DNA from: Sclerotinia nivalis
Lineage: Eukaryota; Ascomycota; Leotiomycetes; Helotiales; Sclerotiniaceae
Reading direction: 5' to 3'
Assembly: GCA_029531795.1 (NCBI GenBank)
Contig: JAPEIS010000010.1
Coordinates: forward strand, 2,418,001 to 2,482,000
Length of the DNA: 64,000 bases
In this document: piece by piece, positions 59,236 to 64,000 of the stretch
How the letters are laid out: every line of letters starts with the position of its first letter
Numbering within the stretch: the first letter of the stretch is position 1
Notes under the pieces: model-generated
Seen by the model: the letters and a program-made list of their open reading frames with translations, nothing else
Told to the model about the DNA's origin: nothing
Database searches by the model: none
Made by a program: the position numbers and the translations under genes

Positions 59236-60280
59236 AAAGTATACCTTTCAAGAACCAGATACGTTTTGTAAATAAAGAGACAAGAGGAATTCTTAAATAA
59301 AATAAATAAATAAATTACACTCAATCACAATAATACAAGTGAAGAATGAAATTAATTTTTGGAGGTTAAAGTGTTCGATGTGATAGATAGACCTTTTCGA
59401 TAAGAGAGGTAAGAATATCGTTATCTTCTTTATTTTGGTGGTGGTATCCAGTATCGGTATCGTATTGTGAAGGTCATGTGTTGAGGTGTATTTTAGGTGA
59501 AGTTTGTTGATGATCGGAGGTTGGTCGGTCGTGGTAGGTGCTCTTTGGCTCTTTGGACGAATGAGAAGGCTGTCGCAAATCAAACCTTTAAAAAATTTGG
59601 TTGCAAAGACGAGAACTTTCGGGGGGACATACCATTAACATATTTAAACGATAGCAAGTGATGACCATGAAACTAAGCCTAATGCATTCTTAGTTGATTC
59701 ATTACTACCTTGTACTTCAACCGCAGGTTACCTCATAGTAACCAATTAAATCATTGATTCAAATCGCTCAGCCCCATTATAGGTAAGGAAAGGAAAAGAT
59801 TCAACAAGGATTAAATAAAGGTTAAAATGGCTCAAGACTTTAAAAGTGTATCATTGGTCCAATCAATTAAATGTTGACAATAAGAATGAGCCACATTTCC
59901 ATTCTCGGATCCACCTTATCTGTTCCGCACTGACATTTTTATTACCAAGATAACCATTTCACGTGATCAGAATTTATTTTTTCTATCTTGAGTAAAAAAA
60001 AAGTTTCATGAAGTTTTGCTGATCGATAGCTTCAATGGTAAATATACCTGAACTCATTCAACACCACCATTTGAAAGAATTGAAATTGAATTGAATTCGG
60101 ATGATCTCAATCCATTCATCGCGATCAATACTTATCCGACTTTCAAAATAATTATCTATAGGCAAACTTTTAAGCGGTTGCCATTTCTTCAATTCAAACC
60201 AATTTCACCTCCATCTACCTATCTTTCGACGTTTTCAAATTCTCGCTCATTTTTAATCGCACAACCAACAATCAAATACA

Positions 60281-61483
60281 ATGTCAGCTAAGAGGAAACT
60301 TCCGACCAAGCTTGGTCAACCAATGGTCAAGCAAGGCGTTAAATCATTTGGAACTGGACATCTGGATGAATCAAAGACTGTCGTATCTGGTGGAGGAACT
60401 GCAAATACGGTGAAGACGAACGGAGTCAAGAAGAATGATGTGGTCGAAATCTCTAGCGATGAGGAAAACGAGAGTGACGATGAGATGGAAGAAATTGAAG
60501 AGGATGGAAGTGATGTGGAAGAAAATGGTAATGTTACCACAGATGTGGCAATGGGAGATGAAGGAGCTGAAGCTGCGGAGGAAGATGGAGAGCCAACATT
60601 CGGAGATCTTATTCGTGCCCACGCGTCAGAGCCTATCGATGTAGCAGCCGCTTTCGGTGATTCTAAAGCTCAAGCCCTTTCATATCCTCAAAATTCAATT
60701 CAAGCTCCTTCCGGCGCATCACTTGGAACAGTTCTTACTCAGGCACTCAAAACAAACGATGTCGCCTTGTTGGAGTCTTGCTTACATACTACGGATCTCA
60801 GTACGATTAGAGCTACAATTCAACGACTCGATTCCCCCCTCGCCGCGATCTTATTACAAAAGTTGGCAGAAAGATTACATCGCAGACCTGGTAGAGCTGG
60901 TAGTCTTATGGTTTGGGTTCAATGGTCAATGATCACACATGGAGGATATCTAGCAACTCAAAGAGGTCTTATCAAGAAGTTGGCCGAGGTAAACAGAGTT
61001 CTCGATGAGAGATCAAAATCTTTACAACATCTTTTGTCTTTGAAGGGTAAATTGGATATGTTGGACGCACAAATCAAATTACGAAGAGGCATGCAAAACC
61101 GACCAAGATTAGAGAGTGAAGATAATGATGAGGGTGTTATCTACGTGGAAGGCCAAAGCGATGATGAGGAAGAAGTTATCGTCAATGGATTACCTCAAAA
61201 ACTTGCCAAGAATGGAGATCTCGAAGATATCTCAGATTCCGAGATTGAGGAGGAAATGCTTAATGGTTTAGTCGCCGAATCTGATGAAGAGGAAGAGGAT
61301 AGCGAGGATGATTTAATAGATGACGAGGCCGAGGAAACAGATGCAGATTCTGGAGATGAGGATGAAGTTGATCATGATGATATCGATGAGCAAGGAGAGG
61401 ATGATGAAAGTGATGATGCTGTACAAGGACCCCCAAGATCCAAGATGCAAAAGATAACAGGCAGTACCTTTCATAGAAGATAA
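60281..61483 (+). CDS. UTP5: SSU-processome subunit UTP5 (Utp12-domain protein)
   Basis: Nucleolar protein of the t-UTP/UtpA subcomplex of the small-subunit processome, acting in rRNA transcription and early 18S processing. Single exon, 400 aa. The N-terminus is basic (MSAKRKLPTKLGQPMVKQGV), then acidic, then the Utp12/Dip2 C-terminal helical domain at about 140-270 (SLGTVLTQALKTNDVALLES, LQKLAERLHRRPGRAGSLMV, WVQWSMITHGGYLATQRGL). The C-terminus is strongly acidic (EESDEEEEDSEDDLIDDEAE-like composition) and ends KMQKITGSTFHRR. The yeast protein carries N-terminal WD40 repeats; here they are absent and replaced by a disordered charged region. The start is the first ATG, with ACAATGTC context. 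Confidence 0.85.
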   Translation: MSAKRKLPTKLGQPMVKQGVKSFGTGHLDESKTVVSGGGTANTVKTNGVKKNDVVEISSDEENESDDEMEEIEEDGSDVEENGNVTTDVAMGDEGAEAAEEDGEPTFGDLIRAHASEPIDVAAAFGDSKAQALSYPQNSIQAPSGASLGTVLTQALKTNDVALLESCLHTTDLSTIRATIQRLDSPLAAILLQKLAERLHRRPGRAGSLMVWVQWSMITHGGYLATQRGLIKKLAEVNRVLDERSKSLQHLLSLKGKLDMLDAQIKLRRGMQNRPRLESEDNDEGVIYVEGQSDDEEEVIVNGLPQKLAKNGDLEDISDSEIEEEMLNGLVAESDEEEEDSEDDLIDDEAEETDADSGDEDEVDHDDIDEQGEDDESDDAVQGPPRSKMQKITGSTFHRR

Positions 61484-63588
61484 TAAGAGAGTTTGACTGT
61501 TAGATGCATTTTGGGCGTTTGCATGGTCTGGAGTTTTTTGCTTGCTTTTTCCTTCTCAGGTGTGGTATGGGATCTTAAAAAGAACATAGGAGGAAATTTC
61601 TTTTTTGTTGTATGCAAGCATATCTTGATTGTATATGCTTTTTGTATGTTGATAGAAATTTGAACTTGAGTTGAAGCTTTGAGTTTGGGTACAAATATGA
61701 TAGGACTAAATATCAATATGACCTTTAAGAAATGCCTCGGGGTAATATACCATCGAATACCTAAGTTCTCAGCCCAGAAGGGAACTTTCAATGCGACGTT
61801 GAAGATTTCATGTGAAAGTTCTATGATCATGTATCAATATCAATATCAATATCAATATCAATATCAATATCAACATCAATACCATCAAGAAATACTTCTA
61901 GAATACTTCTTTTCTTACTATATGTATCCTTCTATCCCTCCCCGGAAGCCCAAATTCCTCAAATGCATACTTACTAGATATTATATCAAATCAAATCAAA
62001 TCACATGACGAAGATCCAGAACCATCAGAAAAGAATCCAGATGAAAATGAAACATGCTCGAGTATAAGAGTAAAATGACAGGTTTCATTCGTGTTTCTGT
62101 TTCTGATCCCGTCTTTAAAGCTCTGGGGTTGCTGCTGGCTAGAACCTCATGATGATAGTATGTATGTATGATGTGACGTGATATGAGATGAGGCTGTGTG
62201 GGAGGTACGCATTGAAGGTTCTCGATTGAATTTTGTTAATGGGAAAAGGATGGTCGGATATTCTATGATAAATCACAGACTCTTAGTATACGACTTAAAT
62301 ACAATCGGATTTATTAATATCATTGTTTATAGATTCATTGATTGATTGATGATAGTATTGTAATTAGAGATTTTTTATTTGATTAATTATATATATATAG
62401 CTACTCGAGTATAACCTTTTATACCGAAAATATCAGGCGGAATCGGTAATCGGTATGATGTTCGTCCACAGGTGCTTTTTTCCTTCCGTCCCGATGGATT
62501 GGGTAGTTGTCGTTATGCATTACATTTATACAAAACATTTAATCTTTATGCGCATATGTATACCATAAAATTTGTCTTACCGCCTTGAATTTTAAGGATG
62601 ATGTTGTACAGGCAGAATTATTTGACTGGTGGCAGAACCAAAATGTGAGATGAACTTTTCGGCACAACACCTTCGGTACATTATTCACACCGGTAAATGT
62701 GCAAATAATATCAAATGACAACTTGATTTTCATTGACTGATATTACTGTAATTACGTGTATTTATTCGTGGATAAATCCAATCGATACACAACAATTTTA
62801 ACATTTTTGGTCCCTCCAACCTCCAAACATGACATGACGTTCGCTCATCCAATATCTAATATACGTACGACAAGGGGTGGGGAGCCGCTCACGCAAAGAA
62901 GGATAAAAAGGATAAAAAGGATCCGCTTAAACCATTGAAGGAAAGAAGCTTACGAGTCCTGGTTGCGCGTTCGAGATGTGTGTGATGCGGTGATGGATTT
63001 GTCTACAAGGAAGGGAAGGGCAATTCATAGGGCATTGTTGGAAATTGTAAGGGAGGTAGGTCCTAGATGGGTAAGTAAGTATACAAGCATACAAATTGGG
63101 ATTGGGAAGAGTAGCATTTGAATTAATTATCTTTTTCTATTTTGGATGAGCTTTGTTCTCTTTTGAATACCAATCTTACATCTTACATCTTCCATCTGTA
63201 CTTTTGTACTGTATTTCTTCATTCTTTCTTGTTACTTGTACTTTTATTGATATTTTGATATCACGACGTCTTTTATTTGATTCCTTCTTTTTTGATTTCA
63301 CCAGAGAAAAGAGGCAGGTACAGACAGATTTGAAGATCATCCATACTGAAAGCCTCCCGCTTCTTGGCATACGCAAAGCCTATCCTCTTGGCATCATCAT
63401 AATCCTACGGTTTTCAGGAACAAGGTGAAATAAGGCGGGAATCTATCAGAATTAAGAAAGAAAAATTAGAGAGGAATTGAAACCTTGTGTTTCCTTCTTT
63501 CCTTTTTGGTCGCGGGACGAGAGAAGGGAGAAGGGAGAACGGAGGATTTGTTTATCATTTATAGCGGTTTGTGTTTTTGATTGCGATA
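61484..63588. other. Intergenic region, no gene seen
   Basis: 2.1 kb between UTP5 and the GDSL-like gene. It contains a hexamer repeat at 61832-61879 and AT-rich sequence; short frames are unsupported. Confidence 0.4.
61832..61879. repeat. Hexamer microsatellite (TATCAA)n
   Basis: About eight copies, nearly perfect. Confidence 0.85.
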
Positions 63589-64000
63589 ATGCGCGCTCTT
63601 ACAAGATTAGGCGCTTTGGTGTTTGCGATGGTGTTATCGTTAATGACTATCTTGGCATTATTACCTCAATCAAGATATACGGAACATTTGAAGAAGATTG
63701 GAATAGGAGGGACGAGTATTAATGATGTTACGGATGGTTTATGGAGTTGGGCAAATGGGGATGATGTTGAAGAGGGTGAGGAAAGTGGTGTGAGATTGGT
63801 GGTTTTTGGGGATAATTGGGTTGATGATACCGTTGAGGTGAATGAGGATGGGAAGGGAAGAAGTTGGACAGAGGTTCTTTGTGAAGAGGTATGTTTTTTG
63901 GGTTTGGTTCTTGGGTTTCGAGGGCTTGAAGTTGTTAAATTCATACATTTACTAATTGATTTTTGAATAGCTTTCATGTACTGCGCATATTAATTTAGCA
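63589..64000 (+). CDS. SGNH/GDSL-like hydrolase, 5' part (cut by window end)
   Basis: Exon 1 is 63589-63888 (100 codons); after an 82-nt intron (63889-63970, GTATGT donor, AATAG acceptor) exon 2 starts with LSCTAHINLA and runs past the window edge. The N-terminus has a signal-anchor-like hydrophobic stretch (about 8-25, GALVFAMVLSLMTILALL). At about 70-80 lies VRLVVFGDNWVDD, the block I motif of SGNH/GDSL hydrolases (V-x-F-G-D-S-x-x-D-x), followed by RSWTEVLCEELSCTAHINLA, which fits the strand-helix expected after it. The usual nucleophile Ser is Asn76 here. Because only the first 110 residues are visible, the other blocks (Gly, Asn, Asp-His) cannot be checked. Confidence 0.65.

Larger units (their letters stand above)
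57803..60280. other. Long divergent intergenic region BDF1 / UTP5
   Basis: 2.5 kb between divergent starts. It holds two pyrimidine microsatellites (58696-58732 and 59182-59235). Small frames in it are low-complexity shadows. No gene seen. Confidence 0.4.

Noticed and set aside
1..64000. CRISPR arrays, prophage, bacterial operons, rRNA genes, intact transposons
   Set aside because: None seen; the window is plainly fungal nuclear DNA with spliced genes.

Overview
The window is nuclear DNA of a filamentous ascomycete. The genes carry short spliceosomal introns (mostly 48-180 nt, GTAAGT/GTATGT donors), genes lie on both strands without operons, and Zn2Cys6 regulators and fungal-specific families (2EXR, CENP-Q/Fta7, Cnl2/NKP2) are present. 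The protein sequences look like Leotiomycetes (Botrytis/Sclerotinia type); that placement is an inference from family resemblance, not from a search.

Layout. 0-8 kb: xanthine dehydrogenase (minus) and a small alpha/beta-barrel protein (plus). 8.6-18 kb: minus-strand meiotic SPO22/ZIP4 TPR protein, the ERT1/AcuK-type gluconeogenesis regulator and the inner-kinetochore protein CENP-Q/Fta7. 18.6-25 kb: RRP12 ribosome-assembly factor, an ER-type thioredoxin-like membrane protein and the kinetochore subunit Cnl2/NKP2. 25.9-29.2 kb: EAF3, the MRG15-like chromodomain/MRG-domain protein, with two abnormally long introns. 30.5-33.8 kb: mitochondrial ribosomal protein uL30m and exocyst SEC6. 34-49.3 kb: a gene-poor accessory stretch holding a decayed PNGase A-type amidase, a possibly frameshifted membrane-protein ORF, three 2EXR-family genes (one frameshifted) and two Ser/Thr-rich single-pass membrane proteins. 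49.7-64 kb: a Zn2Cys6 transcription factor, the BET protein BDF1, the SSU-processome protein UTP5 and the 5' end of an SGNH/GDSL-like hydrolase cut by the window edge.

The housekeeping genes fall into chromosome biology (ZIP4, CENP-Q, NKP2, EAF3, BDF1) and ribosome biogenesis (RRP12, UTP5, uL30m). I rebuilt exon-intron structures by hand for every major gene; the phases close in all of them.

The most striking observation is EAF3. Its third intron is 1,568 nt long and contains its own ATG, its own 51-nt intron and an open frame of 310 codons that runs in phase, without a stop, across the EAF3 3' splice site into the MRG domain. The second intron (552 nt) likewise ends in a 46-codon ATG-initiated frame that opens onto the next EAF3 exon. 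The locus could therefore encode the classic 329-aa Eaf3, MRG-domain proteins with novel N-termini, and a form with a 272-residue insert between chromodomain and MRG domain.
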